Origin: Aphelenchoides besseyi | Lineage: Eukaryota > Nematoda > Chromadorea > Rhabditida > Aphelenchoididae | Reading direction: 5' to 3' | Assembly (NCBI GenBank): GCA_024699855.1 | Contig: JAMPIQ010000001.1 | Coordinates: forward strand, 1-64,000 | DNA: 64,000 nucleotides | Shown here: positions 1-11,027 of the stretch, one piece after another | Numbering within the stretch: position 1 is the first letter of the stretch | Layout: every line of letters begins with the position of its first letter | Made by a program: the position numbers and the translations under genes | Notes under the pieces: generated by a model | What the model saw: only the letters and a program-made list of their open reading frames with translations | Database searches by the model: none | Told to the model about the DNA's origin: nothing

Positions 1-3000
1 ACCGCACGAAATCTACAAACTGACCAAAATATAATCAACGTCAACAACTTTCACTGACTTGAAGAAATCGCCCCCTTAATTTGATTGATCAAAAACACTT
101 TGTTTTGAACATGTTAAATCCAAAAATAATCAAATCTCGTCATCCCATTTGAGACAGAACAACCAACATACCAATACAATTGCAAATTGCTGACTGACAA
201 ATGAAACCATGTCGATGCTGTAGTTCAAATCCATTAACTACACCAACCCACCAAGCTGATCACTGCAAATTAAAATCAAACCCCCGTCAAAAAATCAAAA
301 TAACGACACGAAATCCTTAGTTAAAAAACTAGAATAAATATGGCATTCACCAAACTCTAAATGACTTCCTAATCTAAACGAACTCAAACAGATTCATTTG
401 AACATACCAAATGATAAAGAATCAGCCCTAAGATATTGTCGTTTTGTTTTAAACTGCAGCAATCATACCAGGAAAAATAGCTTCAATTGACAACCGAAAG
501 CATGCGAGATATAAACATACTAATTCAAGTCCACTAACTAAAACTTCAACTTACCAAACTGATAGCATCAAATAGAAATCAAATTCCTATCGACCAAACT
601 CACGACACGGAATCCACCAGCCCAACACAAATAGAATCCGCGTCAGTAACCCCCGTTAAACTCAAAAATGATCTCCTTAATCTAATGGATTACAAGAACT
701 TCCATCGAACATATCAAGCATAAAGGAAATGAAACATCAGATATTGTCATTTCATTTGGAACTGAACAGTCAGCATAGCAATACAATTTTAAATTCCCGA
801 CTGAAGGAATGGAACCATATCAACACACTAATTTAAATCCATCAACTAAATTATAACTCACCAACTTGATTGACTTCAAATAAGAAAACAAATTCGTATC
901 GAGCAAAATCATGGTACAAAGTCTACAAGCTGTTCGAAAATCGGATGAGCGTCAGTAGCATGGACTGACAGACAAAAGATCCTCGCGTTAGTTGAAATGA
1001 CCACGAGTAATTCCAATTATACCGGCTAACTGCAAAGGAAATCTAACTTCACTCTTCTCCTTTTAACTGCAACTCTGTAAAAGTCAGGATATCAATAATA
1101 ACAAATTGACAACAGAGAACCTATCAACCCATGAATTTGAGTCTATTAACGAAACTCCAACTCACCAACCTAATTGCATCAAACAGCAATCAATTCCTAT
1201 CGAACAAAACCAAAATAACCGCACGGAATCTACACAGTGAACAAAATCGGATCAGCGTCAGTAACATGAGCTGACACACAAAAGATCACCTCCTTAATCT
1301 TAATGACCACGAGTAATTCCAGATATACCGGCTAATTGCAAAAAAGGATCAAACTCACTCCGCTCCTTCAACTGCACCTCAGTAACAATCAGAATATCAA
1401 TAATTGCAAATTGACAACAAAGAACATATCAGCACGCTAACCATAGCCTTCAATCACATTGACTCACCAAATTGGTGACGTTGAATAAAAACTAAAATCA
1501 AACTCGTATCGAGCACAACCAAAATCATGGCACGGAATCCACCAGCTCAACGAAAATAGAATCGGCCTCAGTAAGATCCATTTAATTCAAGAAGTCAACT
1601 CTTTAATTTGATTGTTCACTATCACTTTCATTAGAGCACATCAAACACAAAAAGAATTTTAACTCCAGCTTTCGTCATCTCAACTGCAGATCTGTAACAA
1701 TGAACATGCCAATATAGTTTCAAATTGCTGACTGAAACTCACTAACTTCACTGACATTTAATAAGAAACCAGAATCAAACGCATATAGAGCACGACTGAA
1801 ATAAGAACGGAGATATAAATGCTAATAAAAATAGAATCAGTTTCAGTAACCTTCGCTAAACTGAAAAAATTACCCCCTTAATTCGATTGATCACTTTCAT
1901 TTGACTGTACCAAACACAAAAAATTCAAACTCTAATCCTTTCATTCAACTGCACTTCAGCGATAGTCAGGTGTCAATAATAACAAATTGACAAAGCAGAA
2001 CATATCAACACACTAATTAGCGCCCATTAACTAAACTCAACTCACCAAACTGATGGCATCAACTAGAAATCAAAATCAAACTCGTATCGAGCCATATCGA
2101 ACAGACACGAAATCGTGGCACCAAATCCACAAACTGAACAATAGAGTTCGCGTCAATGCCGTTCACCAAACTCAAAAAAATTACACTCTTAATTGAATAA
2201 ATCACAAACACTTTTACTTGAAGATATCAAGCATAAAAGCAATAAAATTTCTGATTTCGTCATTTTGTTTGAGATTGTAACAGTCGGTATGTCACTATAA
2301 TTCCAAATTGCTGACTGAAAGAATGGGCCATCTCGATGCACTAATTTGAGTCCATTAACTAAACTCCCACTCATCAAGTTGGCTGACATTAAATAAAAAA
2401 CCAAAATCGAACGCATATAGAGCACGATCGAAATAAGAACAGAAATATAAACGCTGATCAAAAATCGGATCCACCTCAGTAACTCTCGCTAAACTCAAAA
2501 AATCCACCTTCTTAATTTGATTGACCAAAAACCCTTCCATTGTCCTTGCGAATCACAAAAGAAATCAAATCTCGTCATTTTATCCGAGACCGTAGAAATC
2601 ATAACACCAACATAGTTTCAAATTGCGAACTGAAAGAATGGGAAATTACCAAACACACTAACTCGAGTCCACTAACTAAACTCCAACTCACCCACTTAAC
2701 TGCCATCAAATAGACCAAAATGAAAGTCGTATTTACCAAAATACCCGTACGGAATCTAAAAGCTGATTAAAACTATAAGCAACGTCAACCCCTTTCACAG
2801 AACTGAGGAAATCACCTCCTTAATTTCATTGATCACACTTTCACTAGAACACATCAAACACGAAAAGAAGTTTAACTCCAGATTTTGTTAGCTCAACCGC
2901 ATCTCTGTAATAATCGACATACCAATACAGTTACAAATTGCCAACTGATAAAGCAGAGCACATCATACTCAATAAATTTGCGTCTATCGACTAAACTCCA

Positions 3001-5736
3001 ACTCCCCTACCTGATGACATTAAATAGAAACCAAACTGAAACTCGTATGGACCAAAATTATGACACGAAATCTACAAACTGAACGAAATCGGATCAGCGT
3101 CAATAAGATCCATTAAACTTGAGAAACCATCTCCCTAATCTCAATAAACTCAAATACTTTCACTTGAACGAATCAAAAATAAATAGAATCAACTCTTAGA
3201 TCATGTCATCTCATTAGGACCTTTGTAACAATCAGGATGCCAATATAATTCCAAATCACCAACTGAAAGCATAGGAGATATCAACACACCAATTTAAATC
3301 CATTAACTGAACTCCAACTCACCAACTTGATTGACTTCAAATAAGCAATAAAACTCGTATTGGCCGAAATCATGACACGAAATTTACCAGCTCAACGAAA
3401 ATAGAATCCGCGTCAGTAATCCCGGCTAAACTCAAAAAATGATCGCCTTAATCTGATTGATTACAAGGACTTCCATTGAACATATAAGAAATAAAAAACT
3501 CAAACCTCAGAAATGATCATTTCATTTAATTCTAAACAGTCAGCATACCAATACAATTGTAAATTGCTGACTGAACAAATCGAAACCATACCAATGTATT
3601 AACTTACATCCATTAACTACACTGACTGACTCACCAAACTGATCACATCAAATTGAAATCAAACCCGTATCGCACAAAATCAAAATAACGACACGAAGTT
3701 CTTCACTAAATAACGAGAATAAATATGGCATTACCAAACTCAAAAAATAACTCCCTTAACTTAGCTCATCAAAAACACCTTCACTTGAACATACCAAAAA
3801 AAAGAAATGGAACCTACGATATTGTCGTTTTATTTTAGACTGCAGCAATCATAATAAAAAATATAGTTCAAATAGACAATTGAAAGCATGCGAGAGATAA
3901 ACATACTAATTTGAGTCCACTAACTAAACTCAAACTCAACAAACTGATTGCATAGAATAGAAATCAAACTCGTATCGACCAAACTCATGGCGCGGAATCT
4001 AGAAGTTGAACAAAAATAGAATCAACGTTAATGGCATTCACCAAACTCAAGAAATAATTTCCTTAATCTAAATGGACACAAACACTTTCACTTGAACCTA
4101 TCCAAATATGAAATATCAAATCTTGACATCTCAACCGCATCTCTGTAACAATCAGCATAACAACATAACCACAAAATGCTAACTGATTGAGTACATCACA
4201 TCATAATCAATACATTTGAGTCCATTAACTTAACTAGAAATCACTAACTTGACTGGCAGCAATTAAGAACCCGAAGCGGGCCATAACGAACAGAACCAAA
4301 TAACCGCACGAAATCCACCAGCTCAACAAAAATAAAATCGGCCTCAGTAAGATCCATTTAATTCAAGAAGTCAACTCCTTAATTTGATTGTTTACAAAAA
4401 TCTTCATTTCAACATCTCAACATAAAAAGAATCAAACCTCAGATATTGTCATTGCATCTGGGACTGAACAGTCAGCATAACAATACAATTTCAAGTTGCT
4501 GACTGAAAGAACGGAAAACCTATCAACATAATAATCTGAGTCCACTAACTAAACTTCAACTTACCAAACTGATAGCATCAAACAGAAATCAAATTCCTAC
4601 CCACCAAAACCAATATCATGACACAGAACCTACAAGCTGTTCGAAAATCGGATCAGCGTCAGTAACATGAGCTGACACACAAAAGATCACCTCCTTAATC
4701 TTAATGACCACGAGTAATTCCAGATATACCGGCTAATTGCAAAAAAGGATCAAACTCACTCCGCTCCTTCAACTGCACCTCAGTAACAATCAGAATATCA
4801 ATAATTGCAAATTGACAACAAAGAACATATCAGCACGCTAACCATAGCCTTCAATCACATTGACTCACCAAATTGGTGACGTTGAATAAAAACTAAAATC
4901 AAACTCGTATCGAGCACAACCAAAATCATGGCACGGAATCCACCAGCTCAACGAAAATAGAATCGGCCTCAGTAAGATCCATTTAATTCGAGAAGTCAAC
5001 TCCTTAATTTGATTGTTTACAAGAATCTTCATTTCAACATCTCAACATAAAAAGAATCAAACCTCAGATATTGTCATTGCATCTGGGACTGAACAGTCAG
5101 CATAACAATACAATTTCAAGTTGCTGACTGAAAGAACGGAAAACCTATCAACATAATAATCTGAGTCCACTAACTAAACTTCAACTCACCAAATTGATGG
5201 CATCAAAATCAAACGCGTATCGAACAAAACCAAAATAACCGCGCGGAATCTACAAACTGAACAATAGAATCATCGTCAGTAACACCGACTGACAGACAAA
5301 AGATCACCGCGTTAGCTTAATGACCACGAGCAATTCCAACTATACCGGCTAATTGCAAAACGAATCCAATTGCACTCCTTTTCTTTCAACTGCACCTCAG
5401 TAACAATCAAGATACCAATACAATTCCAAATTCCCGACTGAAGGAATAGAATCTTACCAACACACTAACTCGAGTCCACTAATTAAACTCCAACTCCCCC
5501 CAACTGATAACATTAAATAGAAACCAAAACGAAACTCGTATCGACCAAAATCACGACACGGAATCTTCAAACTGAAAAATAGAATCCACTTCAGTAACAC
5601 CGACTGGCACACAAAAAATAATCTCTTTAATTTGGTTGGTCACAAGAATTTTCATTTGAACATGTCAACATAAAAAGAATCAAACCTCTGATCTCGTCAT
5701 CTCACCTGCACCTCAGTAACAGTCAGCATAACAATA
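1..5736. repeat. Complex satellite, ~310-bp monomer, about 18 copies
   Basis: The AT-rich block carries no convincing gene. Variants of the motif AATTGCTGACTGAAAGAA recur near 185, 485, 795, 1103, 1407, 1724, 1983, 2305, 2621, 2934, 3252, 3562, 3872, 4163, 4492, 4807, 5117 and 5427, mostly 300-320 bp apart. Other recurring landmarks in each unit are AAATCAAACTCGTATCGA, a cacctccttaattt-type stretch and a cattaactaaactccaact-type stretch. Monomers are diverged, but two internal copies are almost identical: 1245-1616 matches 4646-5017 (offset 3401 bp, about 11 units), and 4339-4560 matches 4964-5185 (offset 625 bp, two units). The array runs off the left edge and stops abruptly at about 5736, before a small hairpin (TTCCG/CGGAA). 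No transposon domain is visible. Pericentromeric or subtelomeric location is possible but not shown. Confidence 0.93.
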
Positions 5737-5895
5737 TGTACTTTCCGCCTTACGGAATGTATATCCTTTTTAAAATTTAAAATTATTGCCGCTTAATAAA
5801 TGTACGTTTTTTATTTGGTGGTTGTTAGCTTAATATGTATTGAATCTTATAAATTGTATATTGAAAATGTTAAAGCGAAATGATGGATATTGATG

Positions 5896-6376
5896 TCAAT
5901 TGGTACAACCAACTTCGTTTAAGACCCCAACGAGCATTCCATTTCTGAAATATTTTGCATTGAATCCGCTAAATGAGAGCAATAACCGAGCAATCTCATT
6001 CATTTGAAGCAACTGCTTGAGGAAACTGTTCGGCCCTGGTGCAAGACCGAACATACCGGCGATTATGCCGCTCATTGCCGACGTTGCCAAAAAATCTAAA
6101 GTACCAAATGAGCTTATATTAAAAAGAAATGTACGTCGAATCGCCTAACATAACTGTCGAAAATGTAAAGTTTTTGATGATCAGTGGTCTTGTAGTTGTG
6201 GTTTTTGTTCTCAAAACGTTGGAAAGTTTAAGCGAATTTTTATAGCTATTCTCACAGAAAGGCTTGTAATTTGTGTAGACCGACTTCCAATCCTTTCCAA
6301 GAAACTTAGTTGTCGAAGACTTGTTGACGTAAACATCAGGGTTACAAATGAATCGCACGAACAGTCGAGCGGCCAT
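5896..6376 (-). CDS. Small unknown protein, two exons (147 aa)
   Basis: Not recognised. Exon 1 is 6376..6150 and exon 2 is 6112..5896, separated by a 37-bp intron (GTTAGG...ATAAG) that keeps the frame open. The start is the ATG opening MAARLFVRF. The product is basic at the N-terminus and has a moderately hydrophobic stretch around residues 75-100 with the segment SGIIAGMFGLAPGPNSFL. That could suit an organelle-targeted or membrane-associated protein, but no family is evident. An AATAAA polyadenylation signal on the minus strand (about 5812) lies 85 bp after the stop, which supports a real transcript. The intron acceptor is not pyrimidine-rich, so the model is tentative. Confidence 0.45.
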
Positions 6377-6453
6377 TCAGCTTCGCTTATCGTTCGGCAT
6401 CTTGGATTGTAATAGAGATTAAAAAACTGCCTTAAATAGTTTCCATATTCGAA

Positions 6454-6745
6454 TTAAATCGTAAGCTTACGATCATTGCAATCGTTCGGACATTCTTCGG
6501 CCTTCTTTCCACAACGACAATTTGAGAGAATCAATTTGTCACTTAACAAGTGTATAACCGCACTAATCGCTTGAGCGGGTTCACCGACTTTTATATAAAT
6601 GGTATCACCTGAATAGAATGATTGTAAAATATAAGACTGTTGACGCTCTAACAAATCTTGTCCCAAAATTTCTACGAAGAACTTCTTGGATTTAGAGTCA
6701 GCTAATAGATTCGGAATAGAGTTGATTTATGATGAAGCGCGAAGG
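6454..6745 (-). CDS. Possible internal exon of an unknown gene
   Basis: An open frame on the minus strand reads through about 90 codons, including FFVEILGQDLLERQQ and a cysteine cluster CRCGKKAEECPNDC near its end. A good donor (GTAAGC) follows the cysteine cluster at about 6464, and an acceptor-like TTAG precedes the frame near 6713. It may be an exon upstream of the 5896-6376 gene, but no joining frame was convincing. No function is proposed. 6746-7252 holds no gene I can support. Confidence 0.28.
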
Positions 6746-7252
6746 TGTCTCGTTTACTCTCCGACTGTTTTACGTAGATAACTAATGACATAAAAGAAAC
6801 CTCCAGATAACAATTGTGTACTTCGACAAGCTAGTGGATGTTCTAATTGAACCACTAAGCAAAGACCGACTCTTACAAGAAATCGTTTATTTAGAAGCAA
6901 ATTTACAAGGACCAACAAATGGCTAACTTTATTTCTGAATCTACAATTAGAAAAACACGCACATAAACCAGTTTACTGGCCATTAGAAGCACAAAAACAA
7001 TAACATATTTGGATAAAAGGAATACAAAACAGTCTAAGATAGACGAAGACGACATGATACCAAATGAATGTCGATAAAAATAAACAATTGTTATGAGCAT
7101 AAACAAAACCGCAGCAATTGAATAGCGGCCACAAATAACGAGGTAACTGATTTGGGTATTAAAGTTGAACAAAAATGCGCAGCAAATAGTTAATAAAGAT
7201 TCCTGGCTAAAGAGCAAAACAACAAAATGTTGGCCTGCGCTTTCGGAAATGT

Positions 7253-8447
7253 TTAACAGAACTTCCAACGATTTCCACAGGTCCTGCAGAATACGAATGT
7301 GGTCATAGGCTCGTCGGCCGAACGAGTTTGCATTTGATTGTAAGTGCAATTGTTCTTTCCACAACGACCACAACGAAACCTAAAAGTCGATATCATCGTA
7401 AATGGACACTTCAGTACTTACATGTCACTCGGAGTCCCTTCTTGAACGGCCATTTGATGTTCCATAATCGATTCTTTGGTGAATTCTTCACGTTGTTTTT
7501 TCATCTCGTCGGAAGCCATTTCTTGAGTTGACATTCGAGCAAACTTCTTCGGAGAAACTACACCAATCAAAACGTTCTCCCGAAGCCCCGGATTCTTCTT
7601 GTCTCTCAAATTTGAAGCCCGCGAGCGAACAGCCGCGTAATACGGTTCGCTAAGACCGTGTTCTTCGAAAAGTGCCGCTTCAATGCGAAGAGCAACGTCC
7701 TCAGGATCTTGAGTTCCGTCTGAAAGAACCGATGAAAATAATCGTCAAGGAATGTTCACTACCTGGGTATTCGCCGGAGCCGCGTAACGAAGAAGTGAGA
7801 ACTGAGACCGTTTTCTGACGCTTCTAAAAAGCAGATAAGTTGTCGTTTGTAGAGAAAAAAATGGTTCCGAAACTCAACTCACTTGATCGGTTGGAGGCGC
7901 GACTTTCTTGAAGGATGTTGGAGCAGTAGATGAAGGCGCAGTGGCCGAATTCGAAACTGACGGCTTTTTGGCCGGTGGTTCTTCGACGTCCGAAGGCGGC
8001 GAATCGCGTTTGGTCGCTGTCTTGTCTCCAGCAGCTGTTTCTGAACGTCCGTTACTCGCGGACTTGTTGTTCGCTTTCGATCCCGCATTTGCGTTCTTGT
8101 CCACCGCCGCAGCAACCGAATCGATGATGTTTTTCCACTTCTTAATCAACGCTTTTGCACGTTTTGCCAATCGCTCATCATTCGTCTTCTTGCGTAAATC
8201 GTTGATGGTGATTCCGATTCGAGTGTCCTGAAGGCAGTTAACAAAAACGACAAAACGTTTCTTACCGTCAGAACCTTGATGGTTACTGGAATCTGCTCCA
8301 AAGTCTCAATCAATTCGATCGCATCGTCCATCTAAATAATAGAAATAAAATACGAAGCCGAAACAAAAGACTTACGCTCTTCTCCCCATTGACTATCTTC
8401 TTGCACTGCGTATTCAGACGCTCGATATCTTCTTCCAAAGTTGCCAT
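7253..8447 (-). CDS. TCEA1-like: Transcription elongation factor TFIIS (S-II)
   Basis: RNA polymerase II elongation factor that stimulates cleavage of backtracked nascent RNA in the nucleus. Six exons are visible with introns of about 40-55 bp. The N-terminal part ([14 protein letters not shown]... then [16 protein letters not shown]) fits the LW/TFIIS N domain. A Ser/Lys/Pro-rich linker follows. The central polymerase-binding domain ([29 protein letters not shown]) precedes a C-terminal zinc ribbon: CGRCGKNNC, the invariant hairpin QTRSADEP with the catalytic Asp-Glu pair, then [11 protein letters not shown] at the stop. All four zinc cysteines and the acidic pair are present, and the length of about 320 residues is normal for the family. 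The zinc-ribbon exon (about 7253-7380) overlaps a longer antisense-frame reading that mimics a membrane protein. Start chosen at the ATG preceding ATLEED. Confidence 0.95.
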
Positions 8448-8898
8448 TACGTCTTCAGCCAAGGAGTTAGTTAAGCGTGAAACTTTTCAGCTAAAAAACA
8501 GTTTTGAAAACAACTCCAAAGTCAATCAAAGGTATTCCAGGGTATTCTCGGAGCCCGTCAACAATCAAGAAAAGACACGAAATGGAAATCGGTTTATTTC
8601 ATTAACTCAAGCAATTCCACTACCGAGAAGCTCATTCACTTCAACGAAAAGATTGCTGTATTCATTCTTATTTATTGATCATCCGTTGCCAATTGTTTAT
8701 TCAAGAAAAATATCAAATGAACGCGTAGAAATATTTTTTGGAATGTACTACTTAAAACAGATTGGAGAGTGACGAAGAAAAACCATCGAATCGGAAGGAA
8801 AAAATCAAATCACCAGAAAAAAGCCCCGTATAAGTGATTCGATGATTTGACGATGTCAATTTGTATCCTAACAGTCAACTCAATGAGTGATCGAGAGA
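8448..8898. other. Intergenic, nothing supported
   Basis: Spacer between the 5' end of TFIIS and the 3' end of ESD, both on the minus strand. A plus-strand frame at 8389-8772 overlaps the TFIIS first exon antisense and shows no coding character. Confidence 0.6.
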
Positions 8899-9942
8899 TC
8901 AATCCGACTTCTCGGCCCAAACGTTAATGTGAAAGTTGAAGTGCTCTTCGATGAAAGACGTGATGTAGAAGTAAGAATGGTCGAACTTTTCGCGCTTTCG
9001 AAAATCGATGTTCAGCTTCTCGTTCTTCACGATCAGCAAACTCTCGGGTTTGAGTTGGCCGTCTGCATAGAACGAATCGGCAAGTCCCTGATCAAGAAGA
9101 ATAGAACGTTTTGGTCCTGTCTGAAACGAATAGCAACAAAATAAATGATTTATTCTTGAAAAAGATACGTACGTAGAATTTGGCTAATTCTGTGGCGTCG
9201 TAATCTCTCCACGTTTGTTTATCAGCTCCCAAATAAGTTCCGAAGGCTTTTCTACCCCAAACCGATTCGATCGGATTGCAGATTCCGGCGAAGCTCGAGA
9301 TCGACCGGAACATTTCGGGATTTCGAAGTCCTATCACCAACGCCCCTGAAAATAACTAACAATAAAAATTGACCTTTCGAAAACCAACCATGTCCGCCCA
9401 TCGAATGTCCGAAAATCGACTGTTTGTTCGTGTTAACCGGGAACTTCTCGGCAATCAACGGAACGAGTTCCTTTACGATGTACGAGTACATTCGATAGTG
9501 AGCGGACCACTTTTCTTGGGTTGCATCAAGATAGAAACCAGCACCTTCGCCAATGTCCTGACTCTCTTTATCGCCATCGATGTTCACATCTCGTGGCGAT
9601 GTATCGGGATTCACAACGATAACTCGAAATTTGGAGGCCAAACGCTGAGCTCCGGCTTTCTCAATGAAATTCTTTTCGGTACACGTCAGACCTTAAAAAA
9701 CGAATCTTGATTAAGAGAATCAATAAATAGACTGGCCGGACAAGTAAAGCAAAAGCGGCAGCTTCTCGTCTTTCTTAGTGTCGGGAACGTAGACTCCAAG
9801 CGAAGTGGTCGACTGCAGTTCGATGCTAAAAAGAACGAAAATAATCGAATACCAATAGATTTGTTGTTTACCTCTTAAATTTGAAAATGTACTGAGTGCC
9901 ACCAAAACATCGATTGGCACTTACTTGTGTCCACTCGGCCAT
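8899..9942 (-). CDS. ESD: S-formylglutathione hydrolase (esterase D)
   Basis: Cytosolic alpha/beta-hydrolase that hydrolyses S-formylglutathione to formate and glutathione, the last step of glutathione-dependent formaldehyde oxidation. Exon 1 (9942..9872) gives MAEWTQVSANRCFGGTQ, matching the family N-terminus. The following exons carry YLSG/LTCTEKNF, VVNPDTSPRDVN, the nucleophile elbow GHSMGGHG (Ser), the acid region LDQGLADSFYADGQ (Asp) and the terminal FDHSYF (His), so the triad is complete. Introns are about 45 bp. The junction between YLSG and LTCTEKNF can only be read with a GC-AG type intron (donor GCCAGT near 9740), which is unusual and should be checked with transcripts. The 327 bp to the E2 gene on the other strand is a shared divergent promoter. 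Confidence 0.95.
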
Positions 9943-10269
9943 GATTCTCGCTACTTTGAACAAGATGATTGGAAAAGCTCAGAAAACCAACGTTTTTAGG
10001 ATCACACCAAAAAACGTTTGTGGGAAAAAAACAAGGGAGTCGGAGCGATAAAAACAAAGTCCCTCAACTGCTGCAACACTGCGAACGCAACGCCAAACGA
10101 GCGCTTCGATCGACGTTGAAAGTCGCGGTCGGACACGCGAACTTCAAAGGCGAATTTCTCCGCTCAGTCGACGGGAATTCGGAAAACATTTCGAAAACGT
10201 CTGGTCGATTCTTTTTCATTGCTGCGCTTTTCAACATTTCCGTTCATTGATTCGTTTGTTCGTGTGGAA
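9943..10269. promoter_or_regulatory. Divergent promoter between ESD and UBE2L3-like gene
   Basis: 327 bp separate two head-to-head genes. It is GC-richer than the flanks and contains no open frame that matches a protein family. The function is inferred from gene arrangement only; no TATA box is obvious. Confidence 0.5.
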
Positions 10270-11027
10270 ATGGCCGCCACTAACCGTCGATTGCAAAAGG
10301 TAAAACAAGTCGATGTCGAAGCTCAACGACGTTTTCAGGAGATTTCCGATGTTCGCGCGATTTCGCCCAAATTGGCGCGCGTTATCGACATCAACGAATC
10401 CAATATGCTTAACTGGCAACTTCTATTGCTTCCCGTAAGTTTGGAAGCGAAATCGATCGCTTCTGAAAGGCTAATTCGATTTGTTTTGCGAATCGTTTTT
10501 GTTCTGGAAAAATCGAGAATTTCGGTTGCTAAGGGAAAACTAGTGCGTGTGCTGGAAGGACATAAATTAGTTTTGTCATCACGATGAAGTTTCGCTTTTC
10601 AGACCAAAGAGCCCTACAACAAAGGGGCCTTCAAAATCACAATAACATTTCCAGTTGAGTACCCATTCAAACCTCCGAAAATCGTCTTTAACACTCAGAT
10701 CTATCATCCAAACGTCGATGAAAAGGGACAAGTTTGTTTAGGAGTGATGTGAGTTCTTTCAGCGTACACTCGCAATCTGAACAATCGATTTCAGTGCTCC
10801 GAACAACTGGAAACCGGCTACTCGTATTGCTCAAGGTATGACTATTTTCTCGATTATTTCTACTTTCCCTTTCAGTTATTCACAGCTTATTGGATTTGAT
10901 CGGCGAGCCGGAACTCGACCATCCCTTGCGATCCAACTTGGCCGAAGACTATCGCAGCGACAAGTCCAAGTTCTTCAAAGCGGCCGAAGATGCGACAAAG
11001 AAGCTCGCCGAAAAACGTCCCGAATGA
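10270..11027 (+). CDS. UBE2L3: Ubiquitin-conjugating enzyme E2, UBE2L3/UbcH7 type
   Basis: E2 enzyme that carries ubiquitin as a thioester and passes it to cysteine-type E3s (HECT, RBR). Exons: 10270..10299, 10339..10434, 10603..10748, 10795..10835, 10876..11027, giving exactly 154 residues, the usual length of UBE2L3. Landmarks in order are [57 protein letters not shown] with the catalytic Cys, [14 protein letters not shown], and [16 protein letters not shown]2L3-type E2s lack the Asp/Asn gating residues needed for lysine discharge; the HPN motif is retained. The first intron could be misread as coding because it is open (GTAAAACAAG...TTTTCAG), but removing it restores the family length. A polyadenylation signal AATAAA occurs near 11308. 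Confidence 0.95.

Noticed and set aside
1..5736. Regularly spaced repeats considered as a CRISPR array
   Set aside because: Units are ~310 bp, diverged along their whole length and without short conserved repeats alternating with unique spacers; the organism is eukaryotic.
6903..7373. 156-codon minus-strand frame with several hydrophobic stretches, resembling a membrane receptor
   Set aside because: Its right part is the TFIIS zinc-ribbon exon read in the wrong frame; the correct frame gives the invariant QTRSADEP and ends at 7253. The remaining hydrophobic part has no start or splice support.
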